From Saccharophagus sp. K07 (GTDB taxonomy: Bacteria; Pseudomonadota; Gammaproteobacteria; Pseudomonadales; Cellvibrionaceae): a DNA stretch of 64,000 bases. The stretch is taken from the NCBI RefSeq assembly GCF_014336955.1, contig NZ_QRAI01000004.1, forward strand, positions 372,001-436,000, read 5' to 3'. Shown here in pieces: positions 43,268 through 54,559 of this stretch (its first letter is position 1; the number at the start of each line of letters is the position of its first letter). The notes beneath the pieces were generated by a model that was not told the DNA's origin, ran no database searches, and saw only the letters and a program-made list of their open reading frames with translations. A program made the position numbers and the translations under genes.

Positions 43268-45586
43268 ATGACGGTGGAGATACCGGGCTACCGAATCGTT
43301 CGAGTACTGGGTAAAGGCGGCATGGCGACTGTATATCTCGCCGTGCAGCAGATATTCGAACGCCAGGTGGCCCTCAAAGTCATGTCCACCTCCATGGCCG
43401 AAGACCCGAGCTTCGGCCAGCGCTTTCTGCGCGAAGCGCGCATTGTCAGTCAGCTCGTCCACCCCAACATCATCACCGTCTACGACGTCGGCGTGCACGA
43501 CAACGCTTATTACCTGTCCATGGAGTACATCGACGGGCCTGATCTCAAACAGGCGCGCGAGCAGCTCTCTTTATCGCAGAAGCATCAGATCATCCTGGAT
43601 ATTGCTAAGGCGCTGGATTTTGCTGGCAAGAAAGGTTACGTCCACCGGGACATCAAACCGGAAAATATCCTGTTAAGACGTGACAGTTTCAGCGCCGTGT
43701 TGATGGATTTCGGCATTGCCCGCACAGAGGAAGGCGATTTGACTGTCACCCAGGCCGGGGTGGCGCTCGGCACACCGCACTATATGAGCCCGGAACAGGC
43801 CAAAGGGCAGGCGGTGGATCACCGTTCCGATCTCTACAGCCTGGGGGTGGTGTTTTACTACCTGCTGACCGGGTCGGTGCCCTATCACGCCGATTCCGCT
43901 GTGGCCATCGGCATCAAGCACATCACTGAGCCTGTTCCCACCCTGCCACCCGCGCTTCAACCATTCCAAAAATTCATTGATCGCCTGATGGCCAAATTGC
44001 CGCAAGACCGATATCAGACGGCAGCGGAGTTGATTGTTGATCTGCAGGCGTTGAACCTGGCCGCGGCGGAAAAACATTACAAGACCTATGAACAGGAAGT
44101 GGTTCAACAGAGCGACCCGGACGCGCAAACCCTGATTTACAGTGATATACCCGATACACCACTGCCGGGGTCGACAACCCAGACCACTCGCATGTCCCGG
44201 GTGAAGGACTTGTTCTGGCAGTACAAAGTGATGGCGATTGCAACGGCGGCGGTGTTGTTTGCGGCTTTTGTCATTATCAATCGCCCTTTTGAAAGCGATT
44301 TGTCCGCCGCTCCAGCCAAACCAAAAACGGCAGTTGCACCTGCTGATGCCACAACGAGCAAAACCAGCGCTAGCAAAATAACCAAAGCCAAACCAGAACC
44401 GGTCGAAGACGTAGAGCCAGAACCGGATGCCCCCGATGCCCCCGCATATGCCGGCGGCCCGGTGATTGAGATTCGTCTGCGAGATTTGGGCGAACCCGTC
44501 TACCGCAAAGCAGAAGAGCCAAGTGCGCAAAACAAGCCTGAGGAATTGCTGCGTCGCTTTCAAAGCCGTTTGCGCGAAGTCACCGGGCGCTCGCAGGTGC
44601 GCGAGTTGACCTTGAATGAACGGGTGGCGGAGTTGCGCAAAGATTTGCAGCGCGACCCGCGTGATTCATCGGCGCAAACGCGTCTGGCAGAACTGGCTTA
44701 TCAGTATTTCAAAAAGGCCCAGCAATTCTTTAACGAAGGCAATTTCGCCTCGGCGCAAAATGCTTTGGATAAAGGAAAAACCTTATTTCCGGAATATCGC
44801 GCCTTGCACAACGACTTGGCGAACCGTTTGAAAAATCGCAGTCGTTTGGAGCGGCTGCTGGCGCAAGCGAAAGTGCGGTTGGATGAAGGCCGATTGGTAT
44901 CGCCGTGGCACAATAACGCGTTGTACTACTATCGCAGTGCGCTCAAAGTCGACTCGCAACTGGCAGTGGCGCAGCGCGGAATTCGCGATGTCGAGCGCGC
45001 GTTGATGCAGCAGGCGCGCGCGAAACTCGCTGTGGGTGATTTGAAAGAAGCGGGCAATCTCGCCAAAGAGGCGCTTGAAATTCGCCCTGATAACGAAGAA
45101 GCCAAAAGTTTTTTGCTAAAGCTAGAACAGCGCCGCAGCGGCGCGCCAGAGGTCGCCAAACTTGAGGTTGTCAAACCTGAGATTGTTGAACCCGCGCCGC
45201 GCGACACTGCGCGTTCGGTCAGTTTGCGCGAAGGTGTGCCGCTGGACGCAGTGACGACCAAAGGCCCGCGTATCGACCAATTGCGCGTGGACGGCAAGCT
45301 CCTCTCTGGCATAAATGCCCGCCAGATTCAGAGCATCCCTAATCAGCGCACTCTGTTTATCTCCTTTGAATACGACGACTTCCCCAGTGGCAAATCCTCT
45401 TTGCGCGCCATATTGCTGAAAGGTGGAAAGCCCGTGGCCGATGTGCCGGTGACCGTGGTGGAAAAGAAAGGATTGCACCGGTTTCGTATCGAACAGGCGC
45501 GTGAATCCTTTGCGTCCGGCGAATACGAATTGCGTTTGACGTTTGATGGCGCGGTACTGATCTCGGTGAATTTTTTGCTTGAGTAA
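43268..45586 (+). CDS. Transmembrane Ser/Thr protein kinase with C-terminal TPR-like domain
   Basis: A 772-residue Hanks-type kinase. Kinase domain residues about 7-262: glycine loop GKGGMATVYLA, catalytic K37 (VALK), HRDIKPEN with D128, DFG at 147-149, and the activation segment GTPHYMSPEQ. All catalytic residues are intact. A single membrane helix follows (about 321-337). A Pro/Ala-rich linker leads to TPR-like helices (about 470-640) and a C-terminal beta-domain, predicted periplasmic. The Rhs gene follows 121 bp later in the same direction, and PPP phosphatases recur in the cassettes downstream. A role in controlling an export system is plausible but inferred. Confidence 0.9.
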   Translation: MTVEIPGYRIVRVLGKGGMATVYLAVQQIFERQVALKVMSTSMAEDPSFGQRFLREARIVSQLVHPNIITVYDVGVHDNAYYLSMEYIDGPDLKQAREQLSLSQKHQIILDIAKALDFAGKKGYVHRDIKPENILLRRDSFSAVLMDFGIARTEEGDLTVTQAGVALGTPHYMSPEQAKGQAVDHRSDLYSLGVVFYYLLTGSVPYHADSAVAIGIKHITEPVPTLPPALQPFQKFIDRLMAKLPQDRYQTAAELIVDLQALNLAAAEKHYKTYEQEVVQQSDPDAQTLIYSDIPDTPLPGSTTQTTRMSRVKDLFWQYKVMAIATAAVLFAAFVIINRPFESDLSAAPAKPKTAVAPADATTSKTSASKITKAKPEPVEDVEPEPDAPDAPAYAGGPVIEIRLRDLGEPVYRKAEEPSAQNKPEELLRRFQSRLREVTGRSQVRELTLNERVAELRKDLQRDPRDSSAQTRLAELAYQYFKKAQQFFNEGNFASAQNALDKGKTLFPEYRALHNDLANRLKNRSRLERLLAQAKVRLDEGRLVSPWHNNALYYYRSALKVDSQLAVAQRGIRDVERALMQQARAKLAVGDLKEAGNLAKEALEIRPDNEEAKSFLLKLEQRRSGAPEVAKLEVVKPEIVEPAPRDTARSVSLREGVPLDAVTTKGPRIDQLRVDGKLLSGINARQIQSIPNQRTLFISFEYDDFPSGKSSLRAILLKGGKPVADVPVTVVEKKGLHRFRIEQARESFASGEYELRLTFDGAVLISVNFLLE

Positions 45587-45707
45587 ATTTTGAGCGGAAT
45601 CGGCCGCATCTTCGGCTTACTGGCTGGAGAGGCGGGGGCTAGCGTGATAGGATTGCGCGGTTTTCCGCTCGCATGGAATGTCACACAGACGAATATTGCA
45701 GGGACCT

Positions 45708-48700
45708 ATGGATATCATCGTTCGTACAACTGGTGGCAAGCATTACCGCCTTATCCGCCACGACACCCCAACCCGTCTTCCCGCGCACAGTGCCAATCAG
45801 AGTCCGGAGCAGCTCAGACGCATTCTCGCTGGCGCTGAACCCTTAAAACCTTCCACTTGGCCTGCACTGTGGCAAAGAATCCGCCCCTTAAACAGCACCA
45901 CGCCTGGCACTACCGCCGAGATCATCAATGCGCTGCAGGATATGATCAACCGCCGCTTGTTACACCTGGAGCCTACGGAAGTCGCGCAACGCGGACATAA
46001 CCGCGGTGCCAGTGGCGGTTCCGGTGGTGGCAGCAGCAGTCAAGGCGCCACTTTGGGGGAGTTGCCTCCAGTCAAATCCGCTGATGCGGTACCTGCAACG
46101 CCTGCAGATAAAGCGTTTGATGATGAAACTGCAGCGTCGTCTGATGCCCCATCTGCGGGCAACGATGTGTCGGTCAGGAAGTGTGAGACTGCTGGTGAAC
46201 CTATCAGCATGATCTCCGGTGAGGAACTGCTGCAGCTGACGGACTGTGCATTGCCGGGCCCGGTACCTTTTGTTTGGACGCGTACCTATCGCAGCTCGCA
46301 TGCCCGCGATATCGGCTTGGGGTGTGGTTGGACATTTACCGGATGCGAACGTCTTGAGCTAAATGCACGCGAGGTCCTCTATCACGACAGCGATGGTCGT
46401 ACGGTGTCGTTCCAGATGCCGCGAGTCCACCAGCGCAGCCGCTATATTCCCGAAGGACTGATTCTCGACCGCATTTCCGACGATGCCTTTTTATTGCGTC
46501 AGGAGGGATATCCACACCGGCTGTTTACGCGCTACGGCACCTCCGCCTTTTTGCGCCTTACCCAATTGCGCCATCCGGCCTATAACCCTGCCAGCAATAT
46601 TTTGGGGGTGAAAAAAGCCGAAACCGGATATGTCATTAACTTTTATTACAACGAACACAACCAGCTCACTCAATTGCAGGGCAATTGGGGCAAGGGTTTG
46701 TTGTTACGCCGCGGCAATGATGGGCGCATTGCACGCATTGAATTGCAAGACCGTGCCAGCGGTGCGCGCAAAACACTGGCGGAATACGACTACGACACTA
46801 ATGGCGATTTAATCGCGCAACGCAATGCCAAAGGCGTCGGTGAAAAATACGAATACCGCAATCATTTAATTCAAAAACGCACGCTGGTTACCGGCTTTAA
46901 TTTTTATTTTGAGTGGGATGGCGAAGACAGCAGTGCTCGTTGTATCCATCAGTGGGGTGACCGCGGCATTTACGATTACCGCTTTGAATGGCAACCCGAT
47001 CAACAACGCAGCAAAGCCATCGACAGTCGCGGCAAAATTCGCGAATACCAATACAACGAATACGGCCAGATCGTTTCGGAATTGGATTGCGAAGGCGGCT
47101 TGCATCAATACGCCTACGAACGTGGCCGCAAGCGCAGTTATACCGATCCGGAAGGCAATACCACTGAATATTTTTACGATCGTCACAACAATCCAGTGGG
47201 TTATAGAGACCCGCTTGGCAACCGTGTTGTTTTAGGTTGGTTTAACGGCAAGCTCACCAGCGTTATCGATAAAGATAAAAGTCAGTGGCGCCGTCAATAC
47301 GACAGCAAAGGTCAGCTGGTTGCGCTGGTCGATCCTTTCGCGCAAATCACTCGTTACGCTTATAACGACAATGGCTTGCTTGCCAGTGTCACGGACCCTA
47401 TGCAACGCGTGACGCGTTACCAATGGTCCGACAGCGGTGAGTTACAAAAAATCATTGATCCTGAGGGCCATCAACGTGTTCTCACCTACGATGATTGGGG
47501 ACAACTGAGCACCGCGGAAATTATTTTTGCCGATGGTCAAAGTGGCGGCGTTGCGCAATTCTTTTACACGCCAACCGGAAAAATCGAAAAAGTGGTGGCG
47601 CCCAATGGCGATGCCACCACTTATACCTATAACGACAACGACCAGCTGATTCGCTACAGCGATCCACAAGGCCGTACCACTGAATTTAAATACGATGGTT
47701 TAAGCCAGGTTGTCGAACGCATCGACCCCGAAGGCAATCGCCTTAAATACGAATACGACAGCGAGCGCAATCTCACGGCGCTGATCAATGAAAAAGGCGA
47801 AAAATATCAGTTTTTCTACGATGGCAACGAACGCTTAATCAAAGAGATCGGCTTTGATGGTCGCGTACAACATTACAAATACGACAAGGCCGGTAAATTA
47901 ATTAAACATCTTGACGCCGGCGATGTGATGACGGAATTCGAGCGCGATGCGCTTGGACAATTGCTCAAACGCACCAGCCGTTCGATTCTCAAACCTTCGA
48001 TCGAGCCGGAAATTACCCGCTTTAATTACGACGCCAAAGGCCGGTTGCTGGAAAGCTATAACGCCCATCAATTTGTATCGTTCAGCTATAACGCCTTCGG
48101 CAATCTCACCAAAGAACACCACAGCGATTTAAATGCCCAGCGCCAGCGCATCAGCGCGTCCATGGTGGATATCGGCTTTAGTAATGTTTGGCCGGGTAAA
48201 CGCAGTGGTCTTCAATTGCCGGATGGGCAGCGCATTGATTATGGCTTTGATTTTCATAATCGGCTGAGCCACATCGCCTTCAATGGCAACGTAATTACGC
48301 AAATCGAGCGGGATTTTCTTGGACGGGAAGTTAAACGCACTCAGGGCGATTTAGTTACCTTTGCGGAATATGATCCTGCCGGTCGTTTGCAAAAACAAAC
48401 CAGTTTTAATCAAAAACAAAAAATCGCAGGTCCCATCCAGCGCGAATACGGCTACGACAATTTCGGCAATTTAAATCGCCTCGCCGATGGCCCGGAAGAA
48501 ACGCGTTATGTCTACGACCTGCTTGATCGCCTAAAAAAAGCGGAAGGCAGTATTCCGGAAACATTCGCCTTTGACCCAGCCGGTAATTTGCTGGCGGCAG
48601 GTGAGGGCAGTGATGCCAACAGCAGCGTCAAAGGTAATCGCCTTTATATGCAAGGCGACCGCAAATTCACCTACGATGCACGCGGTAATCTAATTCAGGA

Positions 48701-49748
48701 AAATCGTGGTAAAGACGGCAAAATCGTTACCACCTACGAATACAACCTGAACAACCAGTTGGTCAAAGTCACCAAAAACGGCCAAACCACCTCCTACACC
48801 TACGACCCGCTCGGCCGCCGAATCAGCAAAACCGACGCCTTCGGCACCACCCGTTATTTATGGGCGGGCGACCAAATGGTGCAGGAACAGCGCAACAACA
48901 TCAAAAAAACCTACATCTACGAACCCGAAAGCTTCAAACCCGTCGCCCAAATCACCGACGGCAAGACCTACCACTACCACCTCGACCACCTGGGCACCCC
49001 AAGGGAACTCACGGATGACCAAGGCAAAGTCGTCTGGAAAGTCCGCTACAAAACCTACGGTAACGTGGCGGTAAAAGAAGTCGAGGAAGTGGAAAACAAC
49101 CTCCGCTTCCAGGGCCAGTATTTTGATGAAGAGACGGGGCTGCACTACAATCGGTTTCGCTATTACAACCCGAATACCGGGCAGTTTATTACGCAGGATC
49201 CGATTGGGTTGCTGGGTGGGGTTAATAATTACCAATATGCGCCGAATCCGGTGGGGTGGGTGGATCCGTTTGGGTTGAGTTCTAAGGAAGAAAGCTGTGG
49301 TATTGCGACAATCTATAAAATAGGAAGTGGTAGGGAAATGCATTTCGCTATCAAAATTGAAACACTGGCGGGAACAAAAAGATCAACTCATCAGCTGGGA
49401 ATGCAGGGAACAAAAACACTTGTAGACGAGTTCGACCCTGTTGGTAGGGATGATGTTGAAACTATAAAAATCAAGGTTCCAAATCCGAAGGCTGCCATTG
49501 ATTATCAAGAGCGGATGCTCAGAACGGCAGACCGCCAATTGGCTGAGGCGAATTATGAGATGGAGCGGCTGACATCACCTGATTATGATGTGGTGACCCA
49601 GAGTTGCTTGACTCACGTTTTCGATGTTTTGCGGGTGTCAGGCATTTCGGATGCCCCTTATCATTCAGATCCGAAAGATAATTCAACGAAACGCTTTATG
49701 ATTGGCCTCAAGCGAAAATCAAAAGAGGATTTCCCCAATGAGCAATGA
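45708..49748 (+). CDS. Full-length Rhs/YD-repeat protein with C-terminal toxin domain
   Basis: Polymorphic toxin of about 1346 residues. The start is the ATG at 45708 (MDIIVRTTGGKHYRLIRHDT), preceded by AGGGA; an ATG at 45678 is an alternative. Layout: unrecognised N-terminal domain (1-105), Gly/Ser and acidic linker (105-160), DUF6531 (about 163-240, GEPISMISGEELLQ), many YD repeats, and the core end LHYNRFRYYNPNTGQFITQD with the cleavage-type boundary WVDPFGL (about 1185-1190). The C-terminal 155 residues are the variable toxin, with a His in REMHFAIKI and VTQSCLTHVFDVL near the end. No PAAR or signal peptide is visible. The stop overlaps the next gene by 11 bp. Confidence 0.93.
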   Translation: MDIIVRTTGGKHYRLIRHDTPTRLPAHSANQSPEQLRRILAGAEPLKPSTWPALWQRIRPLNSTTPGTTAEIINALQDMINRRLLHLEPTEVAQRGHNRGASGGSGGGSSSQGATLGELPPVKSADAVPATPADKAFDDETAASSDAPSAGNDVSVRKCETAGEPISMISGEELLQLTDCALPGPVPFVWTRTYRSSHARDIGLGCGWTFTGCERLELNAREVLYHDSDGRTVSFQMPRVHQRSRYIPEGLILDRISDDAFLLRQEGYPHRLFTRYGTSAFLRLTQLRHPAYNPASNILGVKKAETGYVINFYYNEHNQLTQLQGNWGKGLLLRRGNDGRIARIELQDRASGARKTLAEYDYDTNGDLIAQRNAKGVGEKYEYRNHLIQKRTLVTGFNFYFEWDGEDSSARCIHQWGDRGIYDYRFEWQPDQQRSKAIDSRGKIREYQYNEYGQIVSELDCEGGLHQYAYERGRKRSYTDPEGNTTEYFYDRHNNPVGYRDPLGNRVVLGWFNGKLTSVIDKDKSQWRRQYDSKGQLVALVDPFAQITRYAYNDNGLLASVTDPMQRVTRYQWSDSGELQKIIDPEGHQRVLTYDDWGQLSTAEIIFADGQSGGVAQFFYTPTGKIEKVVAPNGDATTYTYNDNDQLIRYSDPQGRTTEFKYDGLSQVVERIDPEGNRLKYEYDSERNLTALINEKGEKYQFFYDGNERLIKEIGFDGRVQHYKYDKAGKLIKHLDAGDVMTEFERDALGQLLKRTSRSILKPSIEPEITRFNYDAKGRLLESYNAHQFVSFSYNAFGNLTKEHHSDLNAQRQRISASMVDIGFSNVWPGKRSGLQLPDGQRIDYGFDFHNRLSHIAFNGNVITQIERDFLGREVKRTQGDLVTFAEYDPAGRLQKQTSFNQKQKIAGPIQREYGYDNFGNLNRLADGPEETRYVYDLLDRLKKAEGSIPETFAFDPAGNLLAAGEGSDANSSVKGNRLYMQGDRKFTYDARGNLIQENRGKDGKIVTTYEYNLNNQLVKVTKNGQTTSYTYDPLGRRISKTDAFGTTRYLWAGDQMVQEQRNNIKKTYIYEPESFKPVAQITDGKTYHYHLDHLGTPRELTDDQGKVVWKVRYKTYGNVAVKEVEEVENNLRFQGQYFDEETGLHYNRFRYYNPNTGQFITQDPIGLLGGVNNYQYAPNPVGWVDPFGLSSKEESCGIATIYKIGSGREMHFAIKIETLAGTKRSTHQLGMQGTKTLVDEFDPVGRDDVETIKIKVPNPKAAIDYQERMLRTADRQLAEANYEMERLTSPDYDVVTQSCLTHVFDVLRVSGISDAPYHSDPKDNSTKRFMIGLKRKSKEDFPNEQ

Positions 49749-50163
49749 TAGTTACAAAAGAGAGCAGGATTTTTATTCAAAATTCGAGCGAAAGGAGCGG
49801 GTGTGTCGACACATACATGGTGCTATAAATTCTGGGAACAAGATGTCCGTTTATCCGCTTTGTATACAGACATATGATGATGGTTATGAAGTTTATTGGT
49901 ATTGTGATGAATGTATCCAAACTTACGGGATGTCCCCAAGTGGTATATATGTTTGCGATTCAGATGTCGCATCAGAAAACGATGTGTGTGAGTACGGCCA
50001 AAATCCTTTCACAAAGTTCCTCATTGAGCAGGAAGGTTGGGAAATAAGTAGAAGCGAATTCCGATTTCTTGAAAATTTATTTAGTGTTGATCGGCCTCTG
50101 GAAAGCGGATGTTTGTTGAGAGTACCCTTCACAAAACTATCGGTGATGCCGAAAAGCGATTGA
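49738..50163 (+). CDS. Candidate immunity protein for the full-length Rhs toxin
   Basis: The ATG at 49738 (AGAGGA eight bases upstream) lies inside the 3' end of the Rhs gene and gives 141 residues. Immunity genes of Rhs toxins normally sit exactly here. The protein is acidic and soluble, with several Cys (YWYCDECIQTYG, CLL) that may form a zinc knuckle. Codon use is AT-rich, like the toxin domain and unlike the Rhs core. No family recognised; assignment rests on position, size and overlap. Confidence 0.6.
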   Translation: MSNDSYKREQDFYSKFERKERVCRHIHGAINSGNKMSVYPLCIQTYDDGYEVYWYCDECIQTYGMSPSGIYVCDSDVASENDVCEYGQNPFTKFLIEQEGWEISRSEFRFLENLFSVDRPLESGCLLRVPFTKLSVMPKSD

Positions 50164-50179
50164 CGGAATCCATTAGTCA

Positions 50180-50502
50180 ATGGAAATCAATATTTCATTG
50201 GAGCCCGAAAAAAAATCTAATTCTTCTGAGGAGGCTAGAAAAAAATTGCGGCGCGATTGTTCGGTTTGGTCGAAAAAGGCAGTTTGGTTAACGTAAGAAG
50301 AAGTCTTGCCCGCTGCCCAATTTGTAATAACTATTGCACATATGCCCCTGAGGGTGCGGGTGCTGCTCGCAGTTTTGCAAAAAGTACTATTGTGGATCGA
50401 CGGCACAGTCTTGATATCACTATTCCCATTGAATTGATCCATATTTTATCGGGCCATCCCGAGGTGGATGTGGATGAAAATCTGCTAGATTTCTATGGTT
50501 GA
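50180..50502 (+). pseudogene. Small gene with a homopolymer frameshift (second small ORF of the cassette)
   Basis: Two frames join at a run of seven A (50239-50245). The first part (ATG at 50180, MEINISLEPEKKSNSSEEAR) runs into a stop soon after. The second (KKIAARLFGLVEKGSLVNVR onward) continues to 50502. One extra A would fuse them into a single protein of about 107 residues with cysteines in ARCPICNNYC. It may be a frameshifted immunity or accessory gene, or a sequencing error in the homopolymer. The first frame starts 16 bp after the immunity gene. Confidence 0.5.
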
Positions 50503-50571
50503 CATGCATTTTCGTTGGGGGTATTGGATGCCGGGTTGGTATTTGTTTGTAAGTGGCGTAAGGGAAAAGCT

Positions 50572-51288
50572 GTGATTCAAATTCACGCTTGTAATACGAC
50601 TGGCAAAGACTATATCTGCTCCGATATCCACGGCCATTTTTCCCTGCTCTCAGAGCAGCTTGCTCAAATCAATTTCAACGAACAAATTGATCGTCTCTTT
50701 TCCCTCGGTGATTTAATCGACCGGGGCGATGAATCCGGCCAAGCGCTCGAATGGCTGGCCAAACCCTGGTTCTTCGCCATCCAAGGCAATCACGAGCGAA
50801 TGCTTATCAATGCCTACGAGAGTCGATCCGAATCTCTATGGTTTCAATGGATGATGTGGGGCGGTAGTTGGGCAGAGGATATGGAGCTTGAAGCGCTGGA
50901 GCCGTTTTATCTGGCATTCTCGCAACTGCCCCTGGCAATTGAGCTGGCATTGCCGAATGGAAAGTCGGTGGGCCTAGTTCACGCGGAATTACCGGATGTT
51001 TGCGATTGGGATGAGGTTAAACAGTTGTTGGCGCACATAGAGCCGGATCAGGTCGAGGCGACGCTGGCGACCAGCGATATGTTGTGGAGTAAAATCCAGC
51101 CTTATTTACCACCAGACGAAATTCCGCGAGTCGAGCCGGTGCGTAATATCAATCATGTTTTTCACGGGCATACGATTATGGAAAATTATAGGACTATTGC
51201 CAATCGTACTTTTATGGATTTAGGGTCTTACGAGTCTGGCCGGATAGGATTGCTTGATCCAGTTAAATTTCTAAGCGGTCCGTTTTAA
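50572..51288 (+). CDS. PPP-family Ser/Thr protein phosphatase, copy 1
   Basis: The GTG at 50572 (AGGGA upstream; same VIxI start in all copies) gives 238 residues. Metallophosphatase motifs are complete: DIHGH (D18, H20), GDLIDRGDES (GDxxDRG), GNHERM (GNHE) and the late VFHGHT His motif. Closest in style to bacterial PrpA/PrpB and lambda phosphatase. The conserved WFQWMMWGGSWAEDM follows the GNHE motif. It comes after the Rhs toxin, immunity and frameshifted gene, and is followed by a terminator. The second half is nearly identical to copy 2. Confidence 0.9.
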   Translation: MIQIHACNTTGKDYICSDIHGHFSLLSEQLAQINFNEQIDRLFSLGDLIDRGDESGQALEWLAKPWFFAIQGNHERMLINAYESRSESLWFQWMMWGGSWAEDMELEALEPFYLAFSQLPLAIELALPNGKSVGLVHAELPDVCDWDEVKQLLAHIEPDQVEATLATSDMLWSKIQPYLPPDEIPRVEPVRNINHVFHGHTIMENYRTIANRTFMDLGSYESGRIGLLDPVKFLSGPF

Positions 51289-51340
51289 TTTTCTGTTTTC
51301 CTAACTGTGGATTATTTTTCGATATCGTTATTAAAAACAA

Positions 51341-51368
51341 AAAAAGGCGACCTCATGGTCGCCTTTCG
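51341..51368. terminator. Bidirectional terminator after phosphatase copy 1
   Basis: AAAGGCGACC and GGTCGCCTTT form a 10-bp stem around TCAT with A run before and T run after. It lies between the phosphatase (plus) and the esterase remnant (minus). Confidence 0.88.
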
Positions 51369-51409
51369 TAATTATTTAATGAGCTCGTTACCTACGCCAA
51401 ACAATCCGC

Positions 51410-51640
51410 TTATCTTAAGTGATCTTTAATCGCGTTATACCAAGTCTGCCCAATAAATCGGTAACCCGTGTCGTTGGGATGGAGGTTATCCGTTCCCAGT
51501 CCGTTCGAGGGGTAGCCTTGGTATTGGTCTACCAGGATGACATTAAAACCTTGGTTGATGCGCTCCTGCACAACACCGGGAATGATGGCGACGTAGGAAT
51601 CCGCCCACTGTCTGGCGTAGTCGTTGCGCGGGGTGCTGGT
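51410..51640 (-). pseudogene. 3' remnant of an SGNH/GDSL-type esterase, copy 1
   Basis: The minus-strand frame keeps only the C-terminal 70-80 residues of an SGNH hydrolase: TSTPRNDYA, VILVDQYQGYPSNGLGTDNL and the diagnostic catalytic block LHPNDTGYRFIGQTWY (Asp and His of the triad in HPND). The catalytic Ser/N-terminal half is missing; at about 51640 the sequence switches to an Rhs core on the other strand. A second, nearly identical remnant is at 55851-56081 (one residue differs at the end). Confidence 0.75.
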
Positions 51641-52544
51641 TAAAACCACAAAAAACGGCCAAGCCACCACCTACACCTACGATCCTCTCGGTCGCCGAAT
51701 TAGCAAAACCGACACCTTCGGCACCACCCGCTACCTGTGGGCCGGCGACCAAATGGTCCAGGAACAACGCAATAACCTAAAAGAGACTTACGTCTTCGAA
51801 CCCGAAAACTTCAAACCTGTCGCGCAGGTAGTGGACGGAAAAACCTACCACTACCACCTCGACCACCTAGGCACCCCCCGCGAACTCACCGACGACCAAG
51901 GCAAAATCGTCTGGAAAGTGCGCTACAAAACCTACGGTAACGTGGCGGTAAAGGAAGTCGAGGAAGTGGAAAACAACCTCCGCTTCCAGGGCCAGTATTT
52001 TGATGAAGAGACGGGGCTGCACTACAATCGGTTTCGCTATTACAACCCGAATACCGGGCAGTTTATTACGCAGGATCCGATTGGGTTGTTGGGTGGGGTT
52101 AATAATTATCAATATGCGCCTAACCCGGTGGGGTGGGTGGATCCGTTTGGGCTGGCTTGTAAAGAAGGTTATGCGATAGTGCGGCAGCTTGAAAATGGTC
52201 GTGCGGAGGAGCATTTAACGGTCGAAGTTATCATTGATGACATAAGCTATGCTACGCATCAAGTTATAACGTCTAACGATAAATCCACTACGTCGATTAG
52301 GCGAGCGGGAGGAGTGAATTCCGATGCGATAGATAAAGGTATTGTTGTTCACGAGGCGAGAATCGCATTGCCCAATGCAGAAGCGGCATTTCGCCTCCAA
52401 AAGGAGCTAGTGAACGCGGATTTAGGAAAATATGACCTCATTGAAAATAGCTGCTATTCGCATGTTTTCGACGTGTTAGAGGCGGGGGGACACTCGCCAA
52501 TACAAAGAAGTTGTCAACGCCACTCGAAAACTGACCCACTTTAG
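51624..52544 (+). pseudogene. Orphan Rhs C-terminal cassette 2, interrupted by an IS21 element
   Basis: Begins without the Rhs N-terminus: Rhs homology starts at LVKTTKNGQATTYTYDPLGR, just after the esterase remnant, and runs to the WVDPFGL boundary. A distinct toxin domain follows, with His in AEEHLTVEVII and IENSCYSHVFDVLEAGGH near its end. That C-terminus aligns with the toxin of the full-length gene. The IS inserts at 52512 within a serine codon region, so the annotated frame runs into IS sequence and stops at 52544. Removing the IS and one target repeat restores the frame through 54484-54558. Confidence 0.85.
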
Positions 52545-52579
52545 GTGCTAAAACGCCAAAGTAAAACTGACCCACCCGG

Positions 52580-54381
<1,802 letters not shown>

Positions 54382-54483
54382 CTACGGCCGCCTGTCTATT
54401 CAGTCGGCCGCCATGGTGGCTCAGGTGGGTCACTTTTCGATTGGCATTAGTGGGTCAGTTTTACATTGGCGGTAACAAGAAGT

Positions 54484-54558
54484 AAAAAAGGATTTTTTAA
54501 ATTTATGAAATCTAACGGTTTCAAGCGAATTGAAGGTGCACCAAGTCTGGAGGCTTGA
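54484..54558 (+). pseudogene. 3' end of the Rhs cassette-2 toxin, displaced by the IS
   Basis: After removal of the IS and one AGAAGT copy, the toxin frame continues here as KKGFFKFMKSNGFKRIEGAP to a TGA at 54556-54558. That is followed two bases later by the immunity start. Length and basic composition agree with the C-terminus of the toxin in the full-length gene. This shows that the IS hit 25 codons before the natural toxin stop. Confidence 0.8.
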
Positions 54559-54559
54559 C

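Larger units (their letters stand above)
50838..52158 (+). repeat. 1.3-kb direct repeat, copy A
   Basis: From inside phosphatase copy 1, through the terminator and the esterase remnant, to the end of the Rhs core, this stretch is nearly identical to 55280-56599 (offset 4441-4442 bp). Upstream and downstream of it the two regions diverge. It records a cassette duplication, and its Rhs core also matches 48766-49278 in the full-length gene. Confidence 0.85.

Noticed and set aside
45586-45708. Possible PAAR or signal sequence before the Rhs gene
   Set aside because: Neither the 121-bp gap nor the first 160 residues of the Rhs product shows PAAR repeats or a signal peptide.
46900-49260. Regular repeats in the Rhs gene as a possible CRISPR array
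   Set aside because: The repeats are degenerate YD protein repeats with an open frame, without identical direct repeats and unique spacers.
48858-49343. Minus-strand frame opposite the Rhs core end, repeated at 51867-52214
   Set aside because: Appears only because the Rhs core is repeated; no start signal and no similarity as a protein.
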